The notes: generated from the letters alone by a model not told the origin. DNA of 64,000 bases from Thaumasiovibrio subtropicus (GCF_019703835.1 NZ_AP023054.1:2541580-2605579); one strand, 5' to 3'. Shown: positions 1 through 9,839, counted from the stretch's first letter. Numbers and translations: made by a program.

Positions 1-246
1 ACCAACACGATGAACGATAATCAACTCACTTAACGGCCAGCGTGCTTTGGCTTGATGGGCAATCTCTTCTAGCGCAGATTCTGTCATACCCGGATAATGT
101 TCAAGATACAGACCAGTGACGTCATGCCCTTGATTGAAATCTCGTACTCGACCAACGAAAGTCACCACCCCTCCCACGTCAGAAGAGCGACACAACTTGT
201 CATACAGCTTGCCGACGTCAAAATCCTCAACTTGAACGCAAATCAT
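1..246 (-). CDS. moaE: molybdopterin synthase catalytic subunit MoaE (partial)
   Basis: Large subunit of molybdopterin synthase, which with MoaD converts cyclic pyranopterin monophosphate to molybdopterin in the cytoplasm. Only the first 82 codons are in the window; the gene runs off the left edge. The translation starts MICVQVEDFDVGKLYDKL and holds the family segments GGVVTFVGRVRDFNQG and YLEHYPGMTE. The ATG lies 1 bp after the moaD stop codon, so the two are translationally linked. It is the last gene of the moaABCDE operon seen here. Confidence 0.93.
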   Translation of the reverse strand, partial: MICVQVEDFDVGKLYDKLCRSSDVGGVVTFVGRVRDFNQGHDVTGLYLEHYPGMTESALEEIAHQAKARWPLSELIIVHRVG

Positions 247-247
247 C

Positions 248-490
248 TTACCCTCCGGTGACAGGAGGAAAGAAAGCGACTTCATCTCCCGCTATCAATG
301 TTTGTTGCTCATCCGCCACCATCACTTGGTTCACAGCGACCAAAGAATTGGCTAATCCACGCTCCCAATTAGCACCATGTGATATGAGTTTCGCCCGCAA
401 CCCAGCGACCGACAAGGAAGCGTCCTCTATCTCCAACAGATCCGTACCGAGGAGCTCTCGGGTAGATGCAAAGAATCTCACTGTGATCAT
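248..490 (-). CDS. moaD: molybdopterin synthase sulfur carrier subunit MoaD
   Basis: Small ubiquitin-like sulfur carrier (80 aa) of molybdopterin synthase. The protein ends in the diagnostic PPVTGG; the C-terminal Gly-Gly is adenylated by MoeB and converted to a thiocarboxylate that donates sulfur within the MoaD-MoaE complex. Length fits the family. Its ATG overlaps the moaC stop as ATGA, and moaE begins just after its stop, so it is cotranscribed with both. Confidence 0.94.
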   Translation of the reverse strand: MITVRFFASTRELLGTDLLEIEDASLSVAGLRAKLISHGANWERGLANSLVAVNQVMVADEQQTLIAGDEVAFFPPVTGG

Positions 491-975
491 GCGTTTTCCC
501 CCTCTTTTATATAGTGCCCCGATTTGCCCCCTTGTTTCTCGACAAGCTGTAACCCCGAAATCACCATATCTTTTTGAATTGCTTTACACATGTCATAAAG
601 CGTTAAGGCTGCGACACTCGCCGCGGTAAGCGCTTCCATTTCAACCCCCGTTTTACCGGTCAACTTACAGGTCGTTTGTACATGCACGCGATTCAGTTTA
701 GGCTCAGGCACTAACTCGACGCTCACCTTGGTTAACATCAGCGGATGGCAAAGGGGGATGAGCTCTGATGTTTTCTTAGCCGCTTGAATACCCGCTATAC
801 GCGCGGTCGCGAACACATCGCCCTTATGGTGTTCGCCGCGTAATATCGTCTCAAGCGTTTCGGCCGCCATTTCGACATACGCCTCTGCTCGCGCGATACG
901 CACGGTGTCAGTCTTTAACGAGACATCTACCATATTGGCCTCTCCGTTAGAGGCGATATGAGTTAGCGCTGACAT
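487..975 (-). CDS. moaC: cyclic pyranopterin monophosphate synthase MoaC
   Basis: Acts with MoaA in the first step of molybdenum cofactor synthesis, turning the MoaA product 3',8-cyclo-dihydro-GTP into cyclic pyranopterin monophosphate. The 162-aa product is full length and carries the family signatures [28 protein letters not shown] near residue 71, and [22 protein letters not shown]. The start overlaps the end of moaB by 13 bp and the stop overlaps the moaD start, so it sits in the middle of a tightly packed operon. Confidence 0.95.
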   Translation of the reverse strand: MSALTHIASNGEANMVDVSLKTDTVRIARAEAYVEMAAETLETILRGEHHKGDVFATARIAGIQAAKKTSELIPLCHPLMLTKVSVELVPEPKLNRVHVQTTCKLTGKTGVEMEALTAASVAALTLYDMCKAIQKDMVISGLQLVEKQGGKSGHYIKEGENA

Positions 976-1490
976 AAACGATTTCTCAGATGGGGCATAA
1001 AATTACACGGGCGATGTGTGGCATCAAGCTGCTGCTGAATAATGCCTTCCCAGCCAGTGCGACATGCACCTGTCGATCCCGGTAGTGCGAAGATAACCGT
1101 CTGATTTGCATAGCCAGCTAGCGCTCGCGATTGAATCGTCGAGGTGCCGATCTCTTGGTAGGATATATGTCTAAACAACTCACCAAACCCTTCTACCTGC
1201 TTATCAAACAGCACTGAGATTGCTTCGGGTGTGGTATCTCGCGCAGTAAAGCCCGTGCCGCCGGTAATCACGATCGCGTCTACATCTTCACTGGCGATCC
1301 ATGCTGAAACTAAGGCGCGAATCTGATACTTGTCATCGATAACGATTTTCTTGTCCGCTAAATGATGGCCCGCACTTTTCAGCGCATCAACCAAAAACGC
1401 GCCCGACGTATCATTCTCTTCAGTCCGGGTATCAGAAACCGTGAGCACCGCGATGTTGGCGGGGCTGAATTCTTTTGGAGCATGTCCCAT
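963..1490 (-). CDS. moaB: molybdenum cofactor biosynthesis protein MoaB
   Basis: MogA/MoaB-fold protein associated with molybdopterin adenylylation in organisms where it has been tested; in E. coli its exact role is not essential. Visible motifs are [26 protein letters not shown] and [17 protein letters not shown]. An in-frame ATG 27 bp upstream (1517) exists, but the ATG at 1490 has an AGGA ribosome site about 7 bases before it and gives an N-terminus like E. coli MoaB, so I prefer it. Lies between moaA and moaC in the operon. Confidence 0.92.
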   Translation of the reverse strand: MGHAPKEFSPANIAVLTVSDTRTEENDTSGAFLVDALKSAGHHLADKKIVIDDKYQIRALVSAWIASEDVDAIVITGGTGFTARDTTPEAISVLFDKQVEGFGELFRHISYQEIGTSTIQSRALAGYANQTVIFALPGSTGACRTGWEGIIQQQLDATHRPCNFMPHLRNRLCQR

Positions 1491-1519
1491 TTCATTATTC
1501 CTATTATTAGCGCTCAATT

Positions 1520-2509
1520 CTATCCACCAATAGACGCCAAATGCGGTGTCATACCGCTGTTGCCTTGGTGGAGGAAATGTGTCTTTTTCTTACTTTGCAG
1601 ACTCTCTCGAATCCGCGCGATTAAAGCGTCTTGTGAAGCGTCATTTGCCAGTAGATCCCTTAGTTCAACCCCAGCTTCACCAAACAGACAGAGATGAAGT
1701 TTGCCTTTTGCCGACACTCGCAGACGGTTACAGCTTTCGCAAAATCCATCATCATAGGGGAGGATCAGACCAATCTCACCGAGATAATCCGGATGTTGAT
1801 ACACTTCTGCTGGGCCATCATTTAAACGTCTCTGGGCAAGCTGCCACCCTTCGGCTAACAACTGATTGCGCAGCGAAACCCCAGACTGGTGGTACTGCGC
1901 AAAAAAGCGATCCATTTGGCCTGTCTGCATCAACTCAATAAATCGCAATTGAATGGGTTTATCTTTAATCCAAGCAAGAAACTGACGAAAGTCATGACTA
2001 TTGCGGTTTTTCAACAACACGGTATTCACTTTGACTTGCTCAAAACCGGATGCAAATGCCGCATCTATACCAGCCATGACATCATGGAATCGATTTTCAC
2101 CAGTAATTAGGTGGAACATTTTCGGATCAAGGCTATCGATACTGACATTTAGCTTTGTCAGCCCTGCCTCTCGCCAAGCAGAAACCTGTTTTTTTAGCCT
2201 ATAGCCATTGGTTGTGGTTGCGACATCACGAATACCCGGTGTCGAAGCAACGGTTTCAATGATTTCGGTAAAATCACGACGCATACTTGGCTCGCCACCT
2301 GTGATGCGAACCTTATTCGTTCCACACATAGCAAAGCCTTCGACAACACGTCGAATCTCATCTAATCCTAAAAAACCTGTCGGTTTTCCGGGTTCTGGGC
2401 GATAGCCGTCAGGGAGGCAATACTGACAGCGGAAGTTACATACGTCAGTCACCGACAGTCGCAAATAGTAAAACTGCCGATGAAATCGGTCTTCAAATTG
2501 TTGCGCCAT
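1520..2509 (-). CDS. moaA: GTP 3',8-cyclase MoaA (radical SAM)
   Basis: Radical SAM enzyme that makes 3',8-cyclo-dihydro-GTP from GTP, the committed step of Moco synthesis. The N-terminal cluster motif CNFRCQYC follows RLSVTDV; a second, C-terminal cluster motif is [18 protein letters not shown], and the product ends in the catalytic Gly-Gly (SIGG). The open frame extends to 2599, but codons before 2509 lie in the structured leader; the ATG at 2509 has an AAAGG ribosome site and gives [19 protein letters not shown], matching family N-termini. First gene of the operon. Confidence 0.95.
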   Translation of the reverse strand: MAQQFEDRFHRQFYYLRLSVTDVCNFRCQYCLPDGYRPEPGKPTGFLGLDEIRRVVEGFAMCGTNKVRITGGEPSMRRDFTEIIETVASTPGIRDVATTTNGYRLKKQVSAWREAGLTKLNVSIDSLDPKMFHLITGENRFHDVMAGIDAAFASGFEQVKVNTVLLKNRNSHDFRQFLAWIKDKPIQLRFIELMQTGQMDRFFAQYHQSGVSLRNQLLAEGWQLAQRRLNDGPAEVYQHPDYLGEIGLILPYDDGFCESCNRLRVSAKGKLHLCLFGEAGVELRDLLANDASQDALIARIRESLQSKKKTHFLHQGNSGMTPHLASIGG

Positions 2510-2661
2510 ACAACACCTTTCCAATTCGGGAGGCCTACCAATTTCTCGGTAAACCCTGGAGACCATTGTCTCGGCGACATCAACATATGCTTGATTCACT
2601 TAGTCGAAGCCACTCGGGTTATGGCATATCTCTGCGTGCGAGCAGAGAAATGTTAAATTGT
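2510..2661 (-). promoter_or_regulatory. probable Moco riboswitch leader of moaA
   Basis: The long 5' leader of moaA on the minus strand contains a perfect 7-bp hairpin (TCTCTGC/GCAGAGA, 2629-2648), a GAGAC/GTCTC stem, and just before the start the elements GGCCTCCCG and GGAAAGG. Moco RNAs are known in front of gamma-proteobacterial moaA operons, with pairing near the ribosome site. Assignment rests on position, structure and remembered motifs, not on a covariance-model score. Confidence 0.6.
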
Positions 2662-2667
2662 CGATCT

Positions 2668-2696
2668 TCTATATTATTGTCACTGCCCGATTTCAA
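2668..2696 (-). promoter_or_regulatory. candidate sigma-70 promoter of moaABCDE
   Basis: Reading the minus strand, TTGAAA (2696-2691) and TATAGA (2673-2668) are separated by 17 bases, placing transcription start near 2661, immediately before the structured moaA leader. It is a good consensus match but was found by eye only. Confidence 0.45.
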
Positions 2697-3068
2697 CGCA
2701 AACATTGATTTAGATGTCAGATCACACTGCATCACTTCCAACGCACCACAATATTAAACCTGATTCATACTTTTCAACACAGCAACTTTGGCATACTGGG
2801 CTTTGTTCTCAAGCGACTTCGCGTTGCTTGCGGATCTAACCTTGATCGGTACGAGTGATTTTCGTTGGCCACGCAACAATCCATCGTGACGAAGCCTCTC
2901 TATTTTTGCATTTCGATATTTTCAAAATGCATATAAACACAGTGCACATTGCAAAGCCTTCTACTCAACCTTGAAGACCGTTTTATAACTCACTGAAAAA
3001 CATACACAAAAAAGTAGGCATTACTATTGCAAAGGATATACAAAACAACGGACATATAGGTGAGCGTT

Positions 3069-3644
3069 ATGAACACAACATTACCCATTCTATTTCAACG
3101 CCGTCACATTTTACCTGATGGACGTCTTCCGATTCGTATCGCCCCCGGCATTCAAATGGATACGATTAAAGAGGCACTAAAAAACAATGGGATTTTTGGG
3201 GTTTGTATGTACGACCCGAGTGACGAACAACAATTTTACGAGATTGGTACCCGTGTTCAGATCGAAGATTTTGAGCCGGAGCTTGTCGACGGATTACTAC
3301 AAATAACCGTGATTGGACTCGACAATTTTGAGGTGCAAGCTTTTGGCGAAGGTGAAGAAACAGGCATCTATTACGGAGAGTGCAAAATACTGTCTCGTTG
3401 GCCCGATGCTAAGTTGTCTGTCACGCAACAGCTGCTCGCTGAACGGCTTGAAATTATGTACGAAAAATACCCAGAGCTCGCAGATCTTCATGATGACAAA
3501 CAGCTTAGTAACCTAAGCTGGTTGTGCCAACGCTGGCTAGAAATATTGCCCGTACCTGTGCGCGAAAAACAATGGCTCCTTAATCGACCAAATTGTTTAG
3601 AAACAAGCGACTATCTCATGAGCATCATGTTAGACCCACATTAA
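3069..3644 (+). CDS. Lon-substrate-binding-domain (LON) protein
   Basis: A 191-aa stand-alone protein resembling the N-terminal substrate-recognition domain of Lon protease, without ATPase or protease parts. The start NTTLPILFQRRHILPDGRLP and the segment FGVCMYDPSDEQQFYEIGTRVQIEDFE follow the LON domain pattern (beta strands with a G-T-x-x-x-I core). A GTG nine bases upstream (3060) is possible, but the ATG at 3069 has an AGGTGAG ribosome site. Its function in Vibrionaceae is not established. It is divergent from moaA and followed by its own terminator. Confidence 0.8.
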   Translation: MNTTLPILFQRRHILPDGRLPIRIAPGIQMDTIKEALKNNGIFGVCMYDPSDEQQFYEIGTRVQIEDFEPELVDGLLQITVIGLDNFEVQAFGEGEETGIYYGECKILSRWPDAKLSVTQQLLAERLEIMYEKYPELADLHDDKQLSNLSWLCQRWLEILPVPVREKQWLLNRPNCLETSDYLMSIMLDPH

Positions 3645-3674
3645 TCAGCCACTGCATCAACGTTCACGCCTTTT

Positions 3675-3708
3675 CCCCACTGCTTCCCTTTTGGCAGTGG
3701 GGCTTTTT
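3675..3708 (+). terminator. Rho-independent terminator after LON-domain gene
   Basis: CCCCACTGC and GCAGTGGGG form a perfect 9-bp stem with a 10-base loop, followed by CTTTTT. Confidence 0.85.
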
Positions 3709-3810
3709 CTCCTAACAAGTCCACACTCATAACATTCCTATTACGCAAAGCTTGTTGCGGTATAAGAATTCGTTAAAATCATACTTTAAGAAAACAATAA
3801 GACATGGCAA

Positions 3811-4689
3811 ATGACTGACTATAATAAGCAAATTGTCGCGGTTGGCGGAGGCCACGGGTTAGGACGCGTTCTTTCAGCTCTCTCAGATTATGGCCGCCAA
3901 GTAACGGGGATCGTCGCGACCACAGACAATGGCGGATCTACCGGACGCATTCGTGCTTGCCAAGGCGGCATCGCCTGGGGAGATACCCGTAACTGCATCA
4001 ACCAGCTCATCACCGAGCCCTCGGTTGGTTCTATGATGTTTGAGTATCGCTTCCGTGGTAATGGTGAGCTGAATGGCCATAACCTGGGTAATCTCATGCT
4101 CACTGCGCTTGATAATTTAAGCGTGCGACCGCTAGATGCTATCACCACTATCTGTGACCTACTTCAAGTAGAAACACGTATTTTACCGATGTCTGAACAC
4201 GCTGCCGACCTTACCGCGGTCACGACGGAAGGCGCAGTCATCTGCGGTGAAACCAATGTTGATGAGCTTTGTGCCGTGCCACAACGTCTCTATGTCGATC
4301 CCCCGGTACCCGCAACGAAAGAAGCCATCTCCGCGATTGATAATGCCGATCTAATTTTACTTGGACCAGGTAGCTTTTTAACCAGTGTAATGCCGCCACT
4401 TTTGCTGACAGAAATTGGCAAAGCGCTTCAACATGCTAGAGGCAAAATCTATTTCATTGCCAACCTTGATGATGAGCCCGGCCCGGCAGGGATGATGGAT
4501 CTCTCCATGATGCTGAAATGGTGTGAGCGCGCCATGCAAGGCAGAGCCATTGATGGCATTATTACAGACGAAAAAAAAGAGATAGCGCCGACATATCATC
4601 AGGCTATCTCTCCTCTTGCCTCTTACAACCACGAGTGGCGGCATGACCGCGGCGCATTAAGAAAGGCTATTGACGGCGTTTTGCTCTAA
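3811..4689 (+). CDS. ybhK: YvcK/YbhK-family (CofD-like) nucleotide-sugar-binding protein
   Basis: A 292-aa member of the CofD/YvcK superfamily. The N-terminal GGGHGLGRVLSAL loop, the signature VATTDNGGSTGRIR (about residue 42) and GPGSFLTSVMPPLL are clear. YvcK of Gram-positives binds UDP-GlcNAc and affects cell-wall metabolism and carbon use; the E. coli homologue ybhK also lies beside the moa operon. The ribosome site is weak. The 3' end overlaps the convergent luxU by 33 bp, so there is no room for a terminator between them. Confidence 0.88.
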   Translation: MTDYNKQIVAVGGGHGLGRVLSALSDYGRQVTGIVATTDNGGSTGRIRACQGGIAWGDTRNCINQLITEPSVGSMMFEYRFRGNGELNGHNLGNLMLTALDNLSVRPLDAITTICDLLQVETRILPMSEHAADLTAVTTEGAVICGETNVDELCAVPQRLYVDPPVPATKEAISAIDNADLILLGPGSFLTSVMPPLLLTEIGKALQHARGKIYFIANLDDEPGPAGMMDLSMMLKWCERAMQGRAIDGIITDEKKEIAPTYHQAISPLASYNHEWRHDRGALRKAIDGVLL

Positions 4690-5019
4690 TGCGAGCGCTT
4701 TATACTGGTCTGCCATGCTGTGGACCAGTTGCGTCAACGCTTCTAAATGCTCAAATACCCAAGAGTCTTGGCCTTGTTTAACCCTTGACTCACATTCTTG
4801 CGCCATATCAGCCAACTCATCTGCACCGAAGCTTGACGCGCTGCTCTTTAAGGAATGGCTAATTTCACGAATTTGACTCAATGTAGGGGTATTGCTTAGC
4901 GTAGCGTGGTACTGCTCTAATTCGTCGCTAAACACCGTAAGCAAAACGCCAACCGTGTCTTCACCAACTTCTGAAGCCAGTCGCTTTATTGTTTCGGCAT
5001 TGATGGTACTGCTACCCAT
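4657..5019 (-). CDS. luxU: phosphorelay protein LuxU (HPt domain)
   Basis: Histidine phosphotransfer protein that carries phosphate from hybrid quorum-sensing kinases to LuxO. The 120-aa product is a single HPt four-helix domain; the phospho-accepting histidine is H55 in the motif ISHSLKSSASSFGA. The ATG overlaps the luxO stop (TAATG), so the two are translationally coupled. The 3' end runs 33 bp into the convergent ybhK gene. Confidence 0.93.
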   Translation of the reverse strand: MGSSTINAETIKRLASEVGEDTVGVLLTVFSDELEQYHATLSNTPTLSQIREISHSLKSSASSFGADELADMAQECESRVKQGQDSWVFEHLEALTQLVHSMADQYKALALEQNAVNSLS

Positions 5020-6494
5020 TAAACCGTCTCCCCTTTGACACCTGTTGTTTCTTGCCAGGTTTGAAGCTTTCTATATATTGTCGATGGGCTCACTTCTAGA
5101 AGCCCGGCTGCGCGAGGGATGTTCCCATCGCAGGCTTCTATCGCGGCTTCAATTGCTTGTTTTTCAACCTGCCACAAAGGCAGAATTGGCCGCGATTGAG
5201 TCACATCACTCTTTTCTAATGATGAAGGCTGACTCTGCACAACGTCTTGCGTTGACAATGTCGGCTCTCCAACCTCTTCTAATGCAAGATTAACACCAGA
5301 AATTTCATTTAATGGTGGTGGCAGCATCTCTTTAGCGACAGCTTCAGCACTATTGAGCACAACTATATTGCGAATCACATTCTGGAGTTGTCGAACATTG
5401 CCCGGCCAATTATATTTGCGAAATATATCAACAACTTCATCGTCAAATCTGACGAATGGTTTTTTCTCTTCCACTGCCATGTGAGCCAACAAGGAGCGGG
5501 CTATTTCAATCACGTCATCACCACGCTCACACAGAGGGGGTAACTTCAATGGAATCACATGTAAACGGTAGTACAAATCTTCCCGGAAGCGCCCAGCCTT
5601 AACTTCTTCCCAAGGGTCTCGGTTAGTTGCACAAACAAAACGTACGTCTACTTTCATCTCTTTTGAAGAGCCAAGTTTATGGAAGACGCCAGTTTGAATA
5701 AATCTGAGCAATTTGGATTGCAAATCGAGATCCATTTCGCAAAGCTCATCGAGAAATAGCGTTCCGTTATGGGCCAGCTCAACAGCACCTTTGCGCTCAG
5801 CCGCCGCCCCTGTGAACGCGCCTTTTAAGTGTCCGAACAGCTCACTTTCAATCAGCTCTTTAGGAATCGCTGCACAGTTAATCGCGACGAAAGGGCCGCC
5901 TTTACGTGGACTCGCAGAGTGAATCGCATCCGCACAGACCTCTTTGCCCGTCCCGCTTTCACCCGTGATAAACACCGTGGCCTTACTGGCAGCAGCGGAC
6001 TCAATGATCCGGTATACTCCCTGCATTTTCAGGCTCTTACCGATGAAGCCCTGATAATGCGTACCGTCTGTCCCTGTCTCGTCGGTCGCAATGACTTCCC
6101 CGCCTTCAGGTGGCGCAACCTTGCGCTTAAAGACATTACTGACGGTAATGCGTAGTCCATCCGCTTCACAGGGTTTAATGAGAAAATCACGCGCGCCCAA
6201 ACGCATCGCTTCCACCGCCACATCGATAGAGCCATGCGCCGTCATGATGATCACTGGAAGGTCTGCATGCAGCGATTTTACAAACTCAAGCACTTCCATG
6301 CCTTGAATGTCTGGCAAGCGCAAATCCAGCAGGATCAGATCCGGTGGATTCTCGCTCACGTAAGTCTTCGCTTCACCACCAGTACCCACGATATCAACAT
6401 GCATTCCTAAAGGATTAAGATACGATTTATACAACGCTGCGACAGAGGCGGTATCCTCTACCATCAAAACACGTTTTTTCGCTTCTGCTTCCAT
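5019..6494 (-). CDS. luxO: quorum-sensing sigma-54 response regulator LuxO
   Basis: NtrC-type regulator that, when phosphorylated at low cell density, activates qrr sRNA genes with sigma-54. Domains of the 491-aa product: receiver (about 7-120) with phospho-acceptor D57 in [13 protein letters not shown]+ domain (about 155-390) with Walker A GESGTGKE and the sigma-54-contacting GAFTGA; C-terminal Fis-type helix-turn-helix (about 450-485, [19 protein letters not shown]). Directly upstream and divergent is a qrr gene, its expected target. Followed by luxU. Confidence 0.96.
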   Translation of the reverse strand: MEAEAKKRVLMVEDTASVAALYKSYLNPLGMHVDIVGTGGEAKTYVSENPPDLILLDLRLPDIQGMEVLEFVKSLHADLPVIIMTAHGSIDVAVEAMRLGARDFLIKPCEADGLRITVSNVFKRKVAPPEGGEVIATDETGTDGTHYQGFIGKSLKMQGVYRIIESAAASKATVFITGESGTGKEVCADAIHSASPRKGGPFVAINCAAIPKELIESELFGHLKGAFTGAAAERKGAVELAHNGTLFLDELCEMDLDLQSKLLRFIQTGVFHKLGSSKEMKVDVRFVCATNRDPWEEVKAGRFREDLYYRLHVIPLKLPPLCERGDDVIEIARSLLAHMAVEEKKPFVRFDDEVVDIFRKYNWPGNVRQLQNVIRNIVVLNSAEAVAKEMLPPPLNEISGVNLALEEVGEPTLSTQDVVQSQPSSLEKSDVTQSRPILPLWQVEKQAIEAAIEACDGNIPRAAGLLEVSPSTIYRKLQTWQETTGVKGETV

Positions 6495-6594
6495 TGAATC
6501 CTCTCTGGCATTCCAGCGCCATCATTCAAAGTGATAATTTAGTATTAATAATAAGACAAGTTTTCGCAAAATGAGAATACAGATTCGAAAAAAA

Positions 6595-6637
6595 TCGCAT
6601 ATTGCAAATTTGCAATTTTTAAAACGCAACAATGCAA
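6595..6637. promoter_or_regulatory. candidate LuxO binding sites upstream of qrr
   Basis: TCGCATATTGCAA (6595-6607) matches the LuxO consensus TTGCA-W3-TGCAA with one mismatch; an overlapping TTGCA-N4-TGCAA (6602-6615) and a related GCA-ACAA-TGCAA (6626-6637) follow. They lie about 100-140 bp upstream of the sigma-54 promoter, the usual enhancer distance. They could also serve autoregulation of luxO, whose start is about 100 bp away. Confidence 0.55.
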
Positions 6638-6734
6638 ACTTGTATAGCAAACAATACGAGTCACTAGCGACTCAAATAAAAACTCATCTGACCTGTTCAA
6701 TGACAGATCATCAAAATAGTCAGACTTTAAAAAG

Positions 6735-6752
6735 TTGGCACGGTGTGTGCAT
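6735..6752 (+). promoter_or_regulatory. sigma-54 promoter of qrr
   Basis: TTGGCAC-N5-GTGCAT: GG at 6737-6738 and GC at 6749-6750 are separated by exactly 10 bases, the invariant -24/-12 layout. The Qrr sequence begins about 11 bases after the -12 element. Confidence 0.9.
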
Positions 6753-6760
6753 TATATAAA

Positions 6761-6859
6761 TCGACCCTTAGGGGTCAGCCTAGCCAACTGACGTTGTTTG
6801 TGAAAATATTCACCAAACAATGAGCCAACCGAAAGATATTGTCGGTTGGCTTTTTTTTT
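6761..6859 (+). ncRNA. qrr1: Qrr quorum-regulatory small RNA
   Basis: Hfq-dependent trans-acting sRNA of about 98 nt that at low cell density represses the LuxR/HapR-type master regulator and other targets. It opens with the GACCCTTAGGGGTC hairpin, contains the highly conserved CTAGCCAACTGACGTTGTT pairing core (6779-6797), and ends in a terminator GCCAACCG/CGGTTGGC followed by nine T. The position next to luxO and divergent from it is that of qrr1 in Vibrio. No second copy was seen in the window. Confidence 0.92.
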
Positions 6860-6899
6860 ATCTATAGCCCGTTAGTCTAGCGCTAAGTGACGCTCACTA

Positions 6900-8918
6900 C
6901 TAACTATTAGCGATAAACTGCTTACGTAAAGTCTCAATCTGATCACGCTTTTCTGCGGCTTTTTCAAACTCTAGATTCTGTGCGAAGTCATACATCTCTT
7001 TTTCCAATCGCGTAATTTCAGCTTCAAGTGCCTGCGGTGCCATGGTTGAATACCCTGCCCCTCGCTCTGCCACTTTGTGTAGCTGCGCAGCCTTGTTGAC
7101 CGGGCGCTTACCGCCACCTAACTCTAGAATATCGCCAACTTGCTTATTAAGTGCCTGCGGTACAAGCCCTTTTTCTTCATTGTGTTGCTGCTGTTTCTTT
7201 CTTCTGCGCTCTGTTTCGCCGATGGCTCTCGACATGGACCCGGTAATTCTATCCGCGTAGAGTATAGCCTTGCCTTTCAGATTTCGCGCTGCACGACCAA
7301 TAGTTTGAATCAAAGATCTTTCAGAACGCAAAAATCCTTCCTTATCTGCGTCCAAAATTGCAACAAGCGAGACCTCAGGCATATCCAAGCCTTCTCTGAG
7401 CAAGTTAATCCCGACAAGGACATCAAACTCACCCAACCTCAAATCACGAATAATTTCGACACGCTCTACCGTATCAATATCAGAGTGCAGATACCGTACA
7501 CGTACGCCATGCTCAGTGAGATACTCAGTCAAGTCTTCTGCCATGCGTTTGGTGAGCGTCGTCACCAATACACGCTCGTTTTCCGCCGTACGAAGATGAA
7601 TCTCTGACAGCAAATCATCAACCTGTGTCGCCACGGGCCTGACTTCAATCTCAGGGTCGAGTAATCCCGTAGGTCGGACAACTTGCTCGGCTATTTCGCC
7701 GTCAGACTTCTCGAGTTCATAATTCCCAGGCGTAGCCGACACATACACAGTCTGCGGTGCGAGGGCTTCAAACTCTTCAAACTTCATTGGACGATTATCC
7801 AATGCAGAAGGCAGGCGGAAACCATACTCGACCAAGGTCTCTTTGCGCGAGCGGTCACCACGGTACATGGCACCTATCTGCGAAACCGTGACATGAGATT
7901 CATCAATGATCAGTAAGCCATCTGCAGGAAGATAGTCAAACAACGTCGGCGGCGCTTCACCTTGTGCTCGCCCACTCAAATAGCGCGAGTAGTTTTCAAT
8001 GCCAGAGCAGTAACCTAACTCCTGCATCATCTCGATATCGAACTGGGTGCGCTGAGAAATTCGCTGCTCTTCAAGCAATTTATTCTCTTTGAGTAAGAAC
8101 TCACGACGCTCTGCCAACTCTTCTTTAATGCCGTCGATGGCTTCAATGATTTTCTCGCGCGGGGTGACATAGTGCGTTTTAGGATAAATCGTACAGCGAG
8201 GCAGGTTGCGTTGAGCGATCGCACCCGTGAGGGGATCAAAGCTAGAAATGTTTTCGACTTCCTCATCAAACATCTCAATACGAATCGCTTCGTGATCAGA
8301 TTCCGCTGGGTAAACATCAATCACTTCACCACGGACTCGGAAGGTGCCACGTTCAAAATTGATATCATTGCGCGTGTACTGTAGCTCAGCCAAACGACGA
8401 ATAATCGCCCGCTGCTCCAACATGTCCCCCCGGCGAACATGAAGCATCATCTTTAGGTAAGAATCGGGATCACCCAAGCCATAGATCGCAGAAACCGAGG
8501 CCACAATAACAACATCGCGCCTTTCCATGAGGGCTTTTGTCGCCGACAGGCGCATCTGCTCGATATGCGCATTCACTGAGGCATCTTTCTCGATAAAGGT
8601 ATCCGATGCCGGTACATACGCTTCCGGCTGGTAGTAATCATAATAAGAGACGAAGTATTCGACGGCATTGTCAGGGAAGAACTCTTTCATCTCTCCATAA
8701 AGCTGTGCCGCCAGTGTTTTATTGGGCGCCAGGATTAATGTCGGCCTCCCCGCCTCAGCAATGACATTCGCCATGGTGTAAGTTTTACCGGAGCCGGTTA
8801 CCCCAAGCAGGGTTTGATGTGCAAGACCACTATCAAGCCCTTCAAGCAATTGATTAATTGCAGTGGGTTGATCGCCCGACGGTTTAAACGGGGAGGAAAG
8901 AGAAAACGCCTTACTCAT
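6900..8918 (-). CDS. uvrB: UvrABC excinuclease subunit B
   Basis: DNA-damage-verifying helicase-like subunit of nucleotide excision repair (672 aa, normal length). Walker A GVTGSGKT (K45), the beta-hairpin region [25 protein letters not shown] segment near residue 92, the Walker [14 protein letters not shown], helicase motif QTIGRAARN, and a C-terminal UVR motif ([21 protein letters not shown]) that contacts UvrC are all present. The ribosome site AAGGAATAGGT precedes the ATG. No convincing LexA box was found upstream. Confidence 0.97.
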   Translation of the reverse strand: MSKAFSLSSPFKPSGDQPTAINQLLEGLDSGLAHQTLLGVTGSGKTYTMANVIAEAGRPTLILAPNKTLAAQLYGEMKEFFPDNAVEYFVSYYDYYQPEAYVPASDTFIEKDASVNAHIEQMRLSATKALMERRDVVIVASVSAIYGLGDPDSYLKMMLHVRRGDMLEQRAIIRRLAELQYTRNDINFERGTFRVRGEVIDVYPAESDHEAIRIEMFDEEVENISSFDPLTGAIAQRNLPRCTIYPKTHYVTPREKIIEAIDGIKEELAERREFLLKENKLLEEQRISQRTQFDIEMMQELGYCSGIENYSRYLSGRAQGEAPPTLFDYLPADGLLIIDESHVTVSQIGAMYRGDRSRKETLVEYGFRLPSALDNRPMKFEEFEALAPQTVYVSATPGNYELEKSDGEIAEQVVRPTGLLDPEIEVRPVATQVDDLLSEIHLRTAENERVLVTTLTKRMAEDLTEYLTEHGVRVRYLHSDIDTVERVEIIRDLRLGEFDVLVGINLLREGLDMPEVSLVAILDADKEGFLRSERSLIQTIGRAARNLKGKAILYADRITGSMSRAIGETERRRKKQQQHNEEKGLVPQALNKQVGDILELGGGKRPVNKAAQLHKVAERGAGYSTMAPQALEAEITRLEKEMYDFAQNLEFEKAAEKRDQIETLRKQFIANS

Positions 8919-9839
8919 ACCTATTCCTTTCTGAAAAGCAGCGCTGATAATTACTGCCCCTCAATAAGTTTGTCAATGCTTTATCCGTTAGCGCCTCAGT
9001 GAAACGTCAATCCAACGGCAAAGCTCACGTTAGCCTAGTGTACACAACGCTACTGACAACTACTGACAGTGGCAGGACCGAAAAGCCATTAACTCAAAAC
9101 GTCGATGAGATCACAACTTGCTTATCCGAGATCGGACTTGCCTCATCAATAGCAAGACTTCCTTCGTCTCAACGCGACGACAAAATTCGACTGTGCATAA
9201 AGGCATATTTTATCCACAGGCACTGGAGGTAGGGGATTTAAGTCGATCAACTGACTTATCCACGGATTCTGTGGATAACCATGTTAATCCTTTTGTATTA
9301 AAAAGATACCTAAAAAGCCTAAATGCCAACGAAGTAATCCCCACGCGGCAAAATACTTTATTTTCAACACGTTAAGCGCACTTATTGATGAGAATCAAAA
9401 GAGTGATAAAAAAACATCACATATATGAAAGAAATGACTTCTAAATATTGACTGTGAATAGCGAGGATAAGCCAGTGGAAAAAGTAACCACAAGGGAAAA
9501 CGACAAAAATCGCTGGAGTGCCTTTGAATATAGTGGAAGTGACGCTTTTAAGGCTCGATACGCAGGCATGTCATCGAAAGTTCACATTGCCTTGCCGAAT
9601 GCGGGTTGAAGATAATACGGCAGATCGCTTAACGATTGCAATCAATAAAATACTTTTTTGAGTAATTTATCGACGAACGTCCACAGCTCCCTACGCCTCT
9701 AGGCATCCACTTTATTCGCATCACACTGTTATGCAACCAAGGTCTGTTTGTACTAGAGTTTTCTTACGGTGGTAAACAAAGGTGATCGCACGCGTTTTCT
9801 ATCGCAATATCAGAGCATGCTAGAGGTAAAGATGTCGAT
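8919..9839. other. 921-bp gene-poor gap between uvrB and GGDEF gene
   Basis: No convincing gene. It holds the uvrB promoter region, three clustered DnaA boxes (separate entry) and otherwise AT-rich sequence. Short open frames here have no good ribosome site or family resemblance; the best is a 44-codon GTG frame at 9475-9609 after GAGGA, which I do not call. Confidence 0.5.
9210..9278. promoter_or_regulatory. cluster of three DnaA boxes (DARS1-like)
   Basis: TTATCCACA (9210-9218, plus, exact consensus), TTATCCACG (9256-9264, plus, one mismatch) and TGTGGATAA (9270-9278, exact consensus on the minus strand) lie within 69 bp; the last two face each other 5 bp apart. E. coli DARS1, which regenerates ATP-DnaA, is a three-box cluster in the bioD-uvrB intergenic region, so both content and neighbourhood agree. 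Function here is inferred. Confidence 0.55.

Noticed and set aside
9051..9067. CTG...CAG sequence resembling a LexA box upstream of uvrB
   Set aside because: CTGACAACTACTGACAG has 11 rather than 10 bases between CTG and CAG and lacks the inner T and A, so it does not fit the SOS box.
9118..9375. 85-codon open frame across the DnaA boxes
   Set aside because: No ribosome site, and composition is like the intergenic flank.
9475..9609. 44-codon GTG frame after GAGGA
   Set aside because: Plausible ribosome site, but the product has no recognisable features and the surrounding region shows no other sign of coding.
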